Assembly: GCA_031367505.1 (NCBI GenBank)
Contig: JANLPY010000627.1
Location: 23,781 to 87,780 of the forward strand
DNA from: JAKFWF01 sp031367505
GTDB taxonomy: Bacteria; Pseudomonadota; Alphaproteobacteria; Rhizobiales; Hyphomicrobiaceae
Reading direction: 5' to 3'
Length of the DNA: 64,000 nucleotides
Positions 1 to 8,289 of the stretch are shown in pieces; within the stretch, counting starts at the first letter, position 1, and every line of letters begins with the position of its first letter. Made by a program: the position numbers and the translations under genes. The notes beneath the pieces were generated by a model. That model searched no databases and was not told the DNA's origin. It saw only the letters and a list, made by a program, of their open reading frames with translations.

Positions 1-170
1 ATCCGGATCGAGCGGGTTGTACGGTCAAATAGGCGCGCGTTCAGTTCCTCTTCCAACGCTTGTAAACGCTTGGAAATCGTTCCTGGCGTCAAACCCAGTT
101 CTGTGCCGACAGCGGATAAATTCTGCACTGCGGCAACCCGGGCGAAGATCCGCAAATCTTGAATGTCCAT
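1..170 (-). CDS. LysR-family regulator, N-terminal part
   Basis: The first 56 codons of a LysR-type transcriptional regulator; the rest lies beyond the window edge. The reading from ATG at 170 gives MDIQDLRIFARVAAVQNLSA followed by a helix-turn-helix in which TPGTISKRLQALEEEL is the recognition helix and linker, ending in the typical LFDRTTRSIR. This is the winged-helix DNA-binding domain of the family. The effector-binding domain is not visible, so the regulated pathway is unknown. No gene is divergently transcribed next to it; the nearest neighbour is on the same strand and ends at 521. Confidence 0.88.
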   Translation of the reverse strand, partial: MDIQDLRIFARVAAVQNLSAVGTELGLTPGTISKRLQALEEELNARLFDRTTRSIR

Positions 171-520
171 GCAACATACCTTTGGATGCGATAAGCATAC
201 CTGCTGTCGCTCGAACGAGATACCCAACATCAACGGATGCCGAAGCCAAAAGTTCGAAAGTTAGCTGCGTTCTTCCTGAGATAGGGAATTCGACCACGTT
301 AATCCGATATCTGCTCAATCAGCACATCAAATTTTGCTTTTTTTGCATTTTTTCTACTGCCAGTGTGTCGCAAGATCGAGTGCTGTTTTCTACGCGCAGC
401 TCGTTTCTCGAGAACGCTCGGTACCGATGAGTTCGCATTTCAACGGCGTCTCGAACATCAGCAGAGACTTTGATCATCAATTTTCGTCAGTCGATCTCAC
501 AGAAACCAAGGTACAATTAA
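171..520. other. Intergenic, upstream of the LysR gene
   Basis: About 350 bases without a convincing gene. It holds the presumed promoter of the LysR-type gene and the 3' flank of the TIGR02302 gene. It is more AT-rich than its surroundings, with T-runs around 330-352. The short open frames on either strand have no recognisable protein content. Confidence 0.6.
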
Positions 521-3256
521 TCAGAACCTCCGGAGTAGCCGCTCAATATAATCGAGTTCGATGGTTGGGCGGGCCTGTTCGCCGAGCCGGCGGCGCAACT
601 CCTCCAGGATCTCGCGGGCGGTCTGCATTTCAATCTCGTCGGGCACTTTGGGGCCGGTGAGCGATTCAGCCCCTTCCGTGCGTTGCGGACGGCCAAGCGG
701 ATCGAGCGGTGCATCGCTGCCGGGACCTTGCCCGAAGCGCTGCTGTCCGTTCCGCATCATTTGCTGGGCCATCGATTGCGCACCCTGGCGTAGTTGCTCC
801 AGCGCACGGCCCTGTTCGCGGGCAGCCCCTTCCAAGTCGCCCTGTTGCAGCATGCGTTCGGCGTTTTCCATAGCTTCGCGTGCGCCGTCGAACTGACCGG
901 GAGACGGCATGCCGTTCTGGGCTAGTCCTTGTTGCAGACGGCCAAGGCGATCACGCAGCTGGCTTTGCCGCTGGCCGAGACCTTGGCTACTCTCGCCGTT
1001 TTGCCCGGTCTCACCCTGGCCCGATTGCCCTTGTTGGCCGCGCTGGCCCGGTTGACCTTGTTGACCCTGTTGGCCGCGTTGTCCTCGCTGCCCCTGCTGT
1101 CCTTGTCCGCGCTGACCTTGTTGACCGCGTTGGCCTTGCTGACCCTGTTGACCCTGCTGGCCTTGCTGACCCTGTTGTCCTTCCTCGCCTTGCTCCCCAG
1201 AGCGGTTCTGCTCGCTGAAGGTTTCATCTTGCAGGCGCTGTTGCTTACCGATGATGTCGCCCATCTCGTTCAGCATTTGCATGGCTTGCTGATTGCCTTG
1301 CCCCTGTTGGCCTTGCGCCATGCGGCCGGACTGCAACGACTCCAGCATATCGCGCAATTGGCTCAGCATGTCCTGCGCCTGATCGCGTGAACCCTGGCGC
1401 GCCATGTTCTCAAGATTGTTGAGCATCCGGTTAAGGTCTTCCTGGCGCAGGACTTGATTAGGGTTCATGCCCTCGATTGGCGGGTTATTTTCGGCCTGCC
1501 GCTGCATTTGCTCCATAAATTCAGCCAGTGCCTGTCGCAACTCCTGCATGAGGCGTTTGATTTCTTCGTCGGACGCGCCGTTTTCCAGCGCCTTCGACAA
1601 CTGATCTTGCGCATCGCGCAGACGCCGCTCGGCGGCTGTCAGCGAACCGCCGTCTTCCAATCGCAACGCGACATGCCAAAGCTGATCGACGACGGATCGG
1701 ATGCCGGCGCGCGTGCGATCCTTGGTCAGCCGATAGTAGGCGCTGCGCAGGCCGAGGTAGGCCACCCGATCGTTGATATACCCCTCAGGCTCGATCGTCA
1801 GCGCGTCGATCGCCTTTAGGACATGGGGCCGCCAACGCGGGTCTTCGATCAGTTTGCGACGCTGCTCGACAACTGCCTTGGCCAGCGGCTTCGAGAACCG
1901 GCGTTGCGGCAACACCATCTCGAACGGCAACGACTTGCCAATATTGCCGGCGTGATCGTTGGCGACGAGGGTCATGCGGACCTTCGACCCGGCCCACAAG
2001 TGGGCCCCGGTATCGTGGTGGCTCGATCCTTCCGTCTCCTTCGTCGTTGTGCGGGGAATGCGCAGTGTTAGAACCGGGGGACGGGTGAGAGGTGGTCTTG
2101 GTCCTTTGAGTTCGGTGCCTTCACGCGCCCATGCGGTCCGCACGTCGGGAGCACCTGGCTTGGGCCGTTCGAAGCGTGCTTCGGCCGTCGCGATCCCGTA
2201 ATCGTCCTGCATCTTGTAGGTGAGCTTCATCGATCCGCGCTGCGAGCGCTCCGGATCCTTCGACAATGAAATCTTGGGTGCGAGATCGGGGATCACCGTG
2301 AACGCCCAGCGTGCCAGTTCCGCGCCACCGCTGACCACGCGAACGGTGCCTGACGCGCGCAGTTCCAAGCGCGCTTCCGCAGCGTCCGAGGCCGCAGCCG
2401 ATGCTGTTCCACTGGCGCTGGCTTCGGTGGGTTTCGGCTCAAGCTTGGGTATTGCCGCAACCGGCTGGCCGACAATTTCGAGAGTGATATCCTTGATGCC
2501 AGCGCCGCTCGATCGAACGATCAACAAGCTTTTATCCGGCACCTCAATCATTTTGCCGTCGATCGCGGGATTGATCGTGCCGCCGCGCGCGCCGTCGGCA
2601 AGCAAGATGGGCGGACGCGCGGTATAGGCCGGCGGCGTGATCCAAGCATCCAGGCGGGCATCGGCAACCTTGATCGAGGGACCGAGGCGGAAGGCAGAGG
2701 CGAGCCGGTCGCGGAGACCATCGCCGGTCAGCAGTGCCAGCAACGCCACTGCGAGCAGCAACACGGTTCGCAGCGCCCACGGATCGTAACGGTCAGCGCG
2801 CGGTTCCGGCCGGGCGACCTTCAATCGGTCGAGCAACTTGGCTAGTCGCGAGCGGTGTGCCGCCCAAAGTTCGGCAGTGGCCGGATCGTTGCCCGGTGCC
2901 GATAGCGTATCCTCGTATGAGGTCGCTGGCCGATGCGGGACACCTGATCCAGCTTCGATGCGCCGGATGACTTCCTCGCGCGATGGCGTCGGCACGCGCG
3001 CGGCAAATATGATCGCTGCAAGCATGGCAGCAGCAAACAGCCAAAGACCAAGGCGATGAACCGTATCGCCGGTGTGGGTCCAGCCGCCGGCCAGCGAGAA
3101 CACCAGGAACACCGCTGCGAGCACGATGAGCACCCAAAGCCGTGGCCACAGGCGCTCGAACAGCAAGCTCCACCTGCCCAAGCGGACTTTGCGCTCGAAT
3201 GCGACAGTGACCGGAGACGGTGCGTCTACGCGAACGGGGGATTTCTGATCGACCAT
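521..3256 (-). CDS. TIGR02302/DUF4175 family membrane protein
   Basis: A 911-residue protein of the TIGR02302 (DUF4175) family, common in Hyphomicrobiales and of unknown function. Hydrophobic segments lie near residues 33-59, 70-90 and 160-178, giving an N-terminal membrane anchor, followed by a long domain presumed outside the cytoplasm. Around residues 560-660 it is rich in Glu, Gln and Arg and looks helical. Residues about 685-755 form a low-complexity tract built from Gln-Gly-Gln and Gln-Arg-Gly units (DNA 1000-1200). The C-terminus, with EIEMQTAREILEELRRRLGE, is a conserved family end. ATG at 3256 is the only sensible start. The gene diverges from the epimerase gene at 3432 across about 175 bases. 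Family assignment is confident; role unknown. Confidence 0.88.
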   Translation of the reverse strand: MVDQKSPVRVDAPSPVTVAFERKVRLGRWSLLFERLWPRLWVLIVLAAVFLVFSLAGGWTHTGDTVHRLGLWLFAAAMLAAIIFAARVPTPSREEVIRRIEAGSGVPHRPATSYEDTLSAPGNDPATAELWAAHRSRLAKLLDRLKVARPEPRADRYDPWALRTVLLLAVALLALLTGDGLRDRLASAFRLGPSIKVADARLDAWITPPAYTARPPILLADGARGGTINPAIDGKMIEVPDKSLLIVRSSGAGIKDITLEIVGQPVAAIPKLEPKPTEASASGTASAAASDAAEARLELRASGTVRVVSGGAELARWAFTVIPDLAPKISLSKDPERSQRGSMKLTYKMQDDYGIATAEARFERPKPGAPDVRTAWAREGTELKGPRPPLTRPPVLTLRIPRTTTKETEGSSHHDTGAHLWAGSKVRMTLVANDHAGNIGKSLPFEMVLPQRRFSKPLAKAVVEQRRKLIEDPRWRPHVLKAIDALTIEPEGYINDRVAYLGLRSAYYRLTKDRTRAGIRSVVDQLWHVALRLEDGGSLTAAERRLRDAQDQLSKALENGASDEEIKRLMQELRQALAEFMEQMQRQAENNPPIEGMNPNQVLRQEDLNRMLNNLENMARQGSRDQAQDMLSQLRDMLESLQSGRMAQGQQGQGNQQAMQMLNEMGDIIGKQQRLQDETFSEQNRSGEQGEEGQQGQQGQQGQQGQQGQRGQQGQRGQGQQGQRGQRGQQGQQGQPGQRGQQGQSGQGETGQNGESSQGLGQRQSQLRDRLGRLQQGLAQNGMPSPGQFDGAREAMENAERMLQQGDLEGAAREQGRALEQLRQGAQSMAQQMMRNGQQRFGQGPGSDAPLDPLGRPQRTEGAESLTGPKVPDEIEMQTAREILEELRRRLGEQARPTIELDYIERLLRRF

Positions 3257-3431
3257 GCCGGCATCCTAACACGGAGATAGTGGAAGGGTACAACTCCAAC
3301 GCGCAACTGGTTCACGTAGTCTTTATCGTTGCGAAGACGGGCAATTGGGGCGAAACAGCGGCGAGTGGCCGTTCGCCGCGCTAAGTGATACAGCGCCCAC
3401 CAACCCGGCCGCAGAAGTGCTCGCACCCAAT

Positions 3432-4474
3432 ATGCAAACCATCATGACTATTGTTGGAGCGCGGCCGCAGTTCGTCAAGGCGGCGGCACTCAGCCGCGCA
3501 TTTGCGCGCAGTGGTGCCATTCGCGAGCTGATCGTGCACACCGGGCAGCATCGCGACGCCAATATGTCGGATATATTCTTCTCAGAGCTTGGTGTGCCCG
3601 CACCCGCCGTCAATCTCGGCATCTCGGGTGGTCTCCACGGCGACATGACGGGGCGGATGCTGAGCGCGCTCGAGGCTTACATGATCGACGTGAAGCCCGA
3701 TGCCGTCCTCGTCTTGGCGATACCAATTCGACGCTGGCTGGGGCGCTCGCGGCTGCCAAACTCGACATTCCGATCGCCCATGTGGAGGCGGGCCTGCGAT
3801 CCGGCAATCGGCGATCGCCGGAAGAAATCAATCGCGTGCTGGTCGACCATATCTCGCGTTGGTTGTTCTGCCCCACTGAAGCGTCGGTCGCCAATTTAGC
3901 GAGGGAAGGTGTAACCAGCGGGGTTCTCCCTGCCGGTGACGTGATGTTCGACGTATTGACGGCGGCTCTTGCGCGCGCGCGTGAAACGTCGGTCATCGTG
4001 CAAACTTTGCGGCTCGTAGCCGGTAACTATGCGGTCGCGACCGTCCACCGGGCCGAGACGACGGATGATCCCGCGCGGTTGTCCGCAATCTTTCGTTATC
4101 TGGTCGAATGTGCGCGCGTACGCCCCGTGGTGATGCCGTTGCATCCGCGCACCCGCAAGGCGCTTGCCGCAGCAAACATCCCGACGACCGGTATTTGGAT
4201 AATCGAGCCACTCGGGTACTTCGATATGATCCGTCTGGTCGATGGTGCAGCTGAGGTGCTGACCGATTCGGGCGGGCTACAGAAAGAAGCCTACTTTCTC
4301 CGCAAGCCCTGCGTAACGCTACGTGATGAGACCGAGTGGAAAGAGACCATCGAAGCCGGCTGGAACCGGCTATGGTCCGTGCCCGAGTACCGCGCGCGGC
4401 ACCTGATCGATGACTACGGACAAGGCCGGGCCGGCGAAGTGATTTGCGACGCGCTGCTGGTGGGCCTCGCGTGA
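3432..4474 (+). pseudogene. wecB: UDP-GlcNAc 2-epimerase, one-base frameshift
   Basis: Encodes a non-hydrolysing UDP-N-acetylglucosamine 2-epimerase, which makes UDP-ManNAc for surface polysaccharides. The first frame (ATG 3432) reads TIVGARPQFVKAAALSRAF and continues to VLVL near 3714. The family sequence GDTNSTLAGALAAAKLDIPI then continues in another frame, through HVEAGLRSGNRRSPEEINR to EVLTDSGGLQKEAYFLRKPC and the stop at 4472-4474. Adding one base near 3714 (restoring VLVYGDTNST) gives a 347-residue protein, close to the usual length. The break is not in a homopolymer, so it may be a true mutation or a sequencing error. The stop overlaps the start of the glycosyltransferase as GTGA. ATG 3444 is an alternative start. 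Confidence 0.85.
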
Positions 4475-5622
4475 CACAGATCGATTCGACTGGCGCTTCG
4501 AATAAGCGACGCGTGTGCCATCTCACGCTTTCCCACACACCATTCGACGTGCGCGTGTTTGAGAAGGAGTGCCGCACGCTCGCTGCCGCTGGCTACGATG
4601 TCCATCTGGCGGTTCCCAACGCACGCGAGAGCGAGGTGCGCGACGGCGTTACCATGCACGACATTCCAACGTCACATGGAGCTAACCCAATTGCGCGGTG
4701 GAAGGCGCGCTTGCAGCAGACCTACGCGGTGGCGCGTCGCATCGATGCGGACATCTACCATCTGCATGATCCCGAATTGATCCCGGCCGGCCTGAAGCTT
4801 GCACGCCTCGGTGCGCGGATCATTTATGACGCACACGAGGATGCGCCGCTCGAGGCTTGGTCGCTCAACCGGGGGCGGCCGCTGCATCGGATTGTCCTCA
4901 CCACCCTGTGGTGGGGTCTGTTGCAGCAGGCCAAACGGCGGTTCGATTTTTTCGTGTGCGCGACGCCGCAGATCGCGCGGCGCTTTCCGCAAGCCCGGTC
5001 GGTTGAGGTGCGCAACTATCCCCGGCTCGAGATGTTTCCCGTGTCGGCATCACAGCGGCCGCGAGGCCGGGATCTGGTATTCGCGGGGTTGGTCTCGGAA
5101 ACGCGGGGCGCAATCGAAATGCTGGACGCGTTGGCGGCGGTGCGCTCACCCGGCATCCGGCTGAAGCTGTTCGGCACGATTGCAACCGGCACCCTTCGCA
5201 GGCGGATGGAGGAACACCCAGCATGGTCCAGGGTCGACTATGTTGGCCATCGGCCCTGGCGGGAGGTGCTGGATGAATACGGCCGCGCGCTCGGCGGGCT
5301 GTTGCTTTATGAGAGTACACCCGAGCAGTTGCACTGCATGCCGGTCAAGCTATTCGAATTTCTGCTCGGTGGTGTGCCGGTGATCGCGAGTGATATCCCG
5401 TTCTGGCGTGACTTGCTCGATGGCAATCCGGCAGTGATCTTCGTCAATATCAAGGATCCGGCGGCGATCGAACGTATCGCCGTCGATCCGCAATTAGCAG
5501 CCGGCATGGGCCAGGCCGGGCAAGGACACGCACGAGCCCGGTTCAACTGGGACGCGGAAGGCGCGAAGCTGGTCGAGGTTTATGCGCAAGTTCTTAGCCG
5601 TGCACAAAAATTCAAACCGTAA
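4471..5622 (+). CDS. Glycosyltransferase, GT4-like
   Basis: A 383-residue glycosyltransferase of the GT-B fold, probably moving a nucleotide-activated sugar to a surface glycan at the inner face of the membrane. The N-terminal domain has CHLTLSHTPFDVRVFEKEC and DIYHLHDPELIPAGLKLA. The C-terminal domain has LVFAGLVSETRGAIEMLDAL, the VDYVGHRPWREVLDEYG region and the family-like MPVKLFEFLLGGVPVIASD, where the sugar nucleotide binds. The GTG at 4471 overlaps the epimerase stop, implying translational coupling and a shared pathway; an ATG at 4444 is the alternative. Its 3' end overlaps the convergent oxidoreductase gene by 11 bases. Donor and acceptor are unknown. Confidence 0.85.
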   Translation: MTQIDSTGASNKRRVCHLTLSHTPFDVRVFEKECRTLAAAGYDVHLAVPNARESEVRDGVTMHDIPTSHGANPIARWKARLQQTYAVARRIDADIYHLHDPELIPAGLKLARLGARIIYDAHEDAPLEAWSLNRGRPLHRIVLTTLWWGLLQQAKRRFDFFVCATPQIARRFPQARSVEVRNYPRLEMFPVSASQRPRGRDLVFAGLVSETRGAIEMLDALAAVRSPGIRLKLFGTIATGTLRRRMEEHPAWSRVDYVGHRPWREVLDEYGRALGGLLLYESTPEQLHCMPVKLFEFLLGGVPVIASDIPFWRDLLDGNPAVIFVNIKDPAAIERIAVDPQLAAGMGQAGQGHARARFNWDAEGAKLVEVYAQVLSRAQKFKP

Positions 5623-6583
5623 GGACGACTTTGCCGAAATGGTTGTTCGCCTTGGTGAATTGCAATGCTTCGGCTGCCTGATCCAAGGGAAACGAACGAC
5701 TGATCGGTAGTGCGAGTTTTCCCGATGCGACGGCTTCGCCAAGATCCTCCTTCATGCGGCGGTTGATTTCGCGAACCTCATCGATCGAGCGCGTGCGGAA
5801 CGTCACGCCGATGTAGTCGATCCGCTTCATCGCATGCAGATCGAAATCAAACTCGCCTTTGAAGCCACCTAGTCGTCCGACATTGACGATGCGACCCTTG
5901 ACTGCGGCAGCCGCAAGGTTTTGGTTCGCAACGCCGCCTGAGACCTGATCGATGATGAGATCGACGCCGCGGCCATCGGTTGCCGCCAGCACGGCATCCG
6001 GCCATCGTGGATCGCTGGTATCGATGGCGAGATCGCAGCCGAACTCGCCGAGCCGGGAGCGACGTGCTTCATCTCGCGACGTGCCGAAGACCGTGCGTGC
6101 GCCCATCATCCGGGCGATCTGCAAGCCCATCAAACCGACGCCGGAAGCGGCACCTTGTATCAGTATAGTCTCGCCGGCCTTGAACCGGCCATTGGTGACG
6201 ATCGCATCGTGCATGGTCTGGAGTGCGATCGGTAATGTCGCGGCTTTCGCATCACTCATATTGTTGCCGGGGATCGGGCTGACCCGGCCCCAGTCGGTCA
6301 CCGCGTATTCGGCAAATGCGCTCGAACCGGAGCACATGACGCGGTCCCCGATCTTGATGTTCTTCACGTCGCGGCCGATCGCTGCAACTTCGCCGGCGAA
6401 CTCGAGACCGATAATGCTGCCGGGTCCACCGACGTTGCCATGTTTGTGGCCGCTGAGCACGATGAGGTCGGCGCGGTTGAGGCCGCACGCTCTGACCCGC
6501 ACCTTGACTTCGTTTGGTTTCGGCTCGGGCTCGGGCACGTCCCTGATCTCCAAACCGCGTTCGCCAACGACTGCCGCTTTCAT
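5612..6583 (-). CDS. Quinone oxidoreductase-like MDR enzyme
   Basis: A 323-residue medium-chain dehydrogenase/reductase of the zinc-free quinone oxidoreductase type, using NADPH to reduce quinones or enones in the cytoplasm. The catalytic domain starts MKAAVVGERGLEIRDVPEPE, with GLEFAGEVAAIG near residue 70. The nucleotide-binding fold carries ILIQGAASGVGLMGLQIARM. The structural-zinc cysteine cluster of alcohol dehydrogenases is absent. I chose ATG 6583 over the upstream 6616 because family members begin at MKA. It is convergent with the glycosyltransferase gene and diverges from the reductase at 6671 across about 90 bases. Substrate unknown. Confidence 0.85.
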   Translation of the reverse strand: MKAAVVGERGLEIRDVPEPEPKPNEVKVRVRACGLNRADLIVLSGHKHGNVGGPGSIIGLEFAGEVAAIGRDVKNIKIGDRVMCSGSSAFAEYAVTDWGRVSPIPGNNMSDAKAATLPIALQTMHDAIVTNGRFKAGETILIQGAASGVGLMGLQIARMMGARTVFGTSRDEARRSRLGEFGCDLAIDTSDPRWPDAVLAATDGRGVDLIIDQVSGGVANQNLAAAAVKGRIVNVGRLGGFKGEFDFDLHAMKRIDYIGVTFRTRSIDEVREINRRMKEDLGEAVASGKLALPISRSFPLDQAAEALQFTKANNHFGKVVLTV

Positions 6584-6670
6584 CGCCGTGTTCCTTCCGA
6601 CAAACCCACTACCCAAACCAGTCGCGCCGGACCATCATCGCTGTGCGAGAAACGCCGGTGGGATGAGTTC

Positions 6671-7756
6671 ATGACTATTGTCGAGAATGGGACTGATGAC
6701 CAGGGTCGCGCGAACGTTGCCATTGTTGCGGGTGGCTCCGGCATCGTCGGTCGCGCGATTGTCGAGCACTTGGCGGCGAGTGAAGATTGGACCGTCATCG
6801 CATTGTCGCGCCGGAAGTCCGCTCAACAAGCGCGGGTCCGCCATGTCGCAGTCGATCTCGCCGATCGAGCCGAATGCGCCGCGAAGTTGCGGGCATTGAG
6901 TGATGCCACGCACGTATTCTACACCGCCTACGCGCCCGACCGCGATCTCGGTCACGAAGCCCAACTCAACACGCAGATGCTGATCAATCTGGTCGAAACG
7001 CTGGAGCCGGTTGCACCACGCTTGCGGCACATCCAACTGATGCAGGGCAGCAAGTGGTACGGCAACCACCTCGGGCCCTACCGGACACCGGCCCGCGAGG
7101 GCGACCCGCGTCACGCCAAGCCGTGTTTTTATTATGATCAGCAGGATTGGCTTGCCGAGCGTCAGGTGGGTAAGCAATGGAGTTGGTCGGCACTGCGCCC
7201 GCACGGGGTTCTCGGATTGGCGATCGGCTCGCCAATGAACCAACTGACGGCAATGGCGCTCTACGCGTCGATCTTGAAAGAGCGTCGACTGCCGTTGGCG
7301 TGGCCCGGTTCCGAGGCGGCATTCAATAGTGTCTATCAATTCACCGAAGCGAGCTATCTAGCGCGTGCCATGGCTTGGGCGGCAACCTCGAAATCTACCG
7401 CCAACCAGGCGTTCAATTTCACCAATGGCGATCTCGTGCGCTGGTGTCATCTGTGGCCAGCGATCGCGCGAGCGTTCGATATGAAGGTGGGACCGAACAA
7501 GCCGGTTTCGCTGGTGGCTGAGATGGCAGACAAGGAACCGATGTGGGTGGCGATGTGCGCCCGGTACGGATTGCAGACTTACACGCTTGGCAAACTTACC
7601 AATTGGGCGTTTGCTGATTTCGTATTCGGCTGCGGCTACGATCAGATTTCCGATTTGACCAAAGTGCGAAATGCCGGGTGGCACGGTGTTAATCCATCGC
7701 AGGACATGTACGTCCGGCTAATTGGCGATCTGCGCCGCGCCCGCATCATCCCATAA
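6671..7756 (+). CDS. PRISE-like NAD(P)-dependent reductase
   Basis: A 361-residue extended short-chain dehydrogenase/reductase resembling the PRISE group (progesterone 5-beta-reductase / iridoid synthase relatives), which reduces activated enones with NADPH. The nucleotide loop is VAGGSGIVGRAIVEHLA (residues about 18-34). The segment LRHIQLMQGSKWYGNHLG and the CFYYDQQDWL motif near residue 152 match PRISE motifs, where the second Tyr is catalytic. The downstream SALRPHGVLGLAIGSPMN also fits. ATG 6671 follows GGGATGAG at a reasonable distance. The ABM-domain gene starts 30 bases downstream, so the two are probably co-transcribed and may feed the pathway served by the ABC importer. Confidence 0.8.
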   Translation: MTIVENGTDDQGRANVAIVAGGSGIVGRAIVEHLAASEDWTVIALSRRKSAQQARVRHVAVDLADRAECAAKLRALSDATHVFYTAYAPDRDLGHEAQLNTQMLINLVETLEPVAPRLRHIQLMQGSKWYGNHLGPYRTPAREGDPRHAKPCFYYDQQDWLAERQVGKQWSWSALRPHGVLGLAIGSPMNQLTAMALYASILKERRLPLAWPGSEAAFNSVYQFTEASYLARAMAWAATSKSTANQAFNFTNGDLVRWCHLWPAIARAFDMKVGPNKPVSLVAEMADKEPMWVAMCARYGLQTYTLGKLTNWAFADFVFGCGYDQISDLTKVRNAGWHGVNPSQDMYVRLIGDLRRARIIP

Positions 7757-7785
7757 AGCCCGCATCATCCGGCAAAGGACGAGAA

Positions 7786-8100
7786 ATGCTCATGCGCCAG
7801 TACGTCGTCGTCGCCGAGTTCATCGTTTTGCCGGAACGGGTCGAAACCTTTATGGCCCTGATGACAAGGCATGCCGAGCTTTCGCGCGCGGAGCCCGGTT
7901 GTCTCATATTCGTGGTCAATCAGGATTGCGCGGATCGATGCAAATTCCTACTGTTCGAGCGTTACCAAGACGAGCAAGCCTATCTGGCTCATCGGGCGAC
8001 CGTGCACCATAGTTATTTCGTTGACTGGGCGCCGGGGCTCGTGGTGCCGAGGAATGGTGAGGTGTTCCAGCGTCGCAGCGTTTTTTGCTCGATCAGTTGA
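7786..8100 (+). CDS. ABM-domain monooxygenase-like protein
   Basis: A 104-residue single-domain protein of the antibiotic biosynthesis monooxygenase (ABM/YgiN-like) fold, a dimeric ferredoxin-like alpha/beta barrel. Visible family features are the opening VVVAEFIVLPERVETFMAL, the central EPGCLIFVVNQD strand, FLLFERYQDEQAYLAHRA and a C-terminal HHSYFVDW segment. Members include small quinol oxygenases and many proteins of unknown substrate. It follows the PRISE-like gene on the same strand. The ATG at 7786 lies a few bases behind AAAGGACGAG. The function is probably in oxidation of small catabolites, but this is inferred only from the family. Confidence 0.8.
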   Translation: MLMRQYVVVAEFIVLPERVETFMALMTRHAELSRAEPGCLIFVVNQDCADRCKFLLFERYQDEQAYLAHRATVHHSYFVDWAPGLVVPRNGEVFQRRSVFCSIS

Positions 8101-8161
8101 GTTGTTCTGTTTTCGCACGCTACATTTTCGAAGCAGCGGGAAAAAACCGGTTGGCGATCCT

Positions 8162-8187
8162 CTGCGACAATGTATACATTGCCGCAG
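8162..8187. promoter_or_regulatory. 26-bp palindrome, putative GntR-type operator
   Basis: An inverted repeat centred on the perfect 14-bp palindrome CAATGTATACATTG (8168-8181). It extends through CTGCG/CGCAG arms with one mismatched pair, and lies about 100 bases upstream of the ABC binding-protein start. The TGTATACA core resembles sites bound by GntR-family repressors. No such regulator is encoded nearby, so the binding protein is unknown. Confidence 0.55.
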
Positions 8188-8289
8188 CGTCATCGGCCGG
8201 GATCAAAAATCCTTGTTGGTCAACGGGCCGTAAGAGCCACGCTAACGAGTTTGGAAATGCCAACCCAAGAACTTCCCAGGGAGGGGTCC

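Noticed and set aside
929..1390. Leu-rich 153-codon open frame on the plus strand opposite the TIGR02302 gene
   Set aside because: It is the antisense of the Gln-Gly repeat: CAG/GGC repeats read in reverse give Leu/Thr/Ala. No ribosome-binding site or family match.
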